A stretch of DNA of 21,816 nucleotides from a virus: IMG/VR virus record IMGVR_UViG_3300002835_001252, positions 1 through 21,816 of that record; one strand, given 5' to 3'. The notes below the pieces were generated by a model. The model was given only the letters and a program-made list of their open reading frames with translations, made no database searches and was not told the origin of the DNA. This document shows positions 21,786 to 21,816 of this stretch, in pieces. Every line of letters starts with the position of its first letter. The first letter of the stretch is position 1. Position numbers and translations under genes: made by a program.

Positions 21786-21816
21786 CTATGGTCTCCGTCC
21801 TTTAAGCCATGCCCAT
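21786..21816 (-). CDS. Partial C-terminus of an upstream leftward gene
   Basis: In one minus-strand frame the right edge reads WAWLKGRRP then TAG at 21788-21786, 3 nt before the next ATG. Spacing fits the gene packing here, and a Trp-Leu-x-GRRP ending is familiar from phage proteins. Only ten codons are visible, so this is a weak call. Confidence 0.3.
   Translation of the reverse strand, partial: WAWLKGRRP

Noticed and set aside
1-21816. tRNA genes, integrase, attachment sites or insertion elements
   Set aside because: No cloverleaf-like region, recombinase motif or terminal inverted repeats were seen on reading; gaps between genes are too small except 8369-8576.

Overview
The window looks like part of an uncultivated tailed dsDNA phage (Caudoviricetes-like). 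Genes are tightly packed, many start codons overlap the preceding stop as ATGA, and virion-type, lysis and phage-style small accessory proteins are all present. There is no rRNA, tRNA, integrase or transposase in view, and no terminase, portal or capsid gene, so the window covers only part of a genome. The host cannot be named. Almost no gene has a clear Shine-Dalgarno sequence, which fits hosts from lineages with weak SD use (for example Bacteroidota, Cyanobacteria, some Verrucomicrobiota), but that is inference only.

Layout. (1) Positions 1-8368 are a leftward block. Reading in transcription order it holds an OB-like or DNA-binding candidate, a SWIM zinc-finger protein, a tiny DUF6496-like protein, a PD-(D/E)XK nuclease with Cas4-type cysteines, two tiny basic proteins and one small acidic one. 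These are followed by four mid-sized proteins that look virion-associated, and finally a large protein of more than 724 residues that runs off the left edge and resembles phage internal or ejection proteins. (2) Positions 8369-8576 are a divergent control region with a good leftward promoter candidate, a leftward intrinsic-terminator hairpin and a weak rightward promoter candidate. (3) Positions 8577-17692 are a rightward adhesion or fibre module. It holds a 2211-residue protein built of twelve copies of a domain that repeats every 126 residues, then a coiled-coil plus beta-rich protein, a cysteine-rich 422-residue protein and a zinc-ribbon protein. From about 14.3 kb onward this module is clearly more AT-rich than its flanks. 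(4) Positions 17676-21816 are a second leftward block that meets the fibre module tail to tail. In transcription order it has a helical-repeat protein, a lysis cassette (membrane-anchored coiled coil, holin-like protein, a second holin-like protein with a peptidoglycan-binding-like tail, a small linker protein, a cysteine-peptidase endolysin), a small zinc ribbon, an acidic protein, a DUF4406-DUF6378 fusion for nucleotide metabolism, a calcineurin-like phosphoesterase and a small winged-helix candidate.

How it may work together (inference): the left block supplies DNA-processing and late virion proteins including the ejected protein. The centre supplies the receptor-binding apparatus, a very long shaft plus tip and accessory proteins. 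The right block supplies host lysis and nucleotide-pool functions. The feature most worth study is the giant fixed-period repeat protein.
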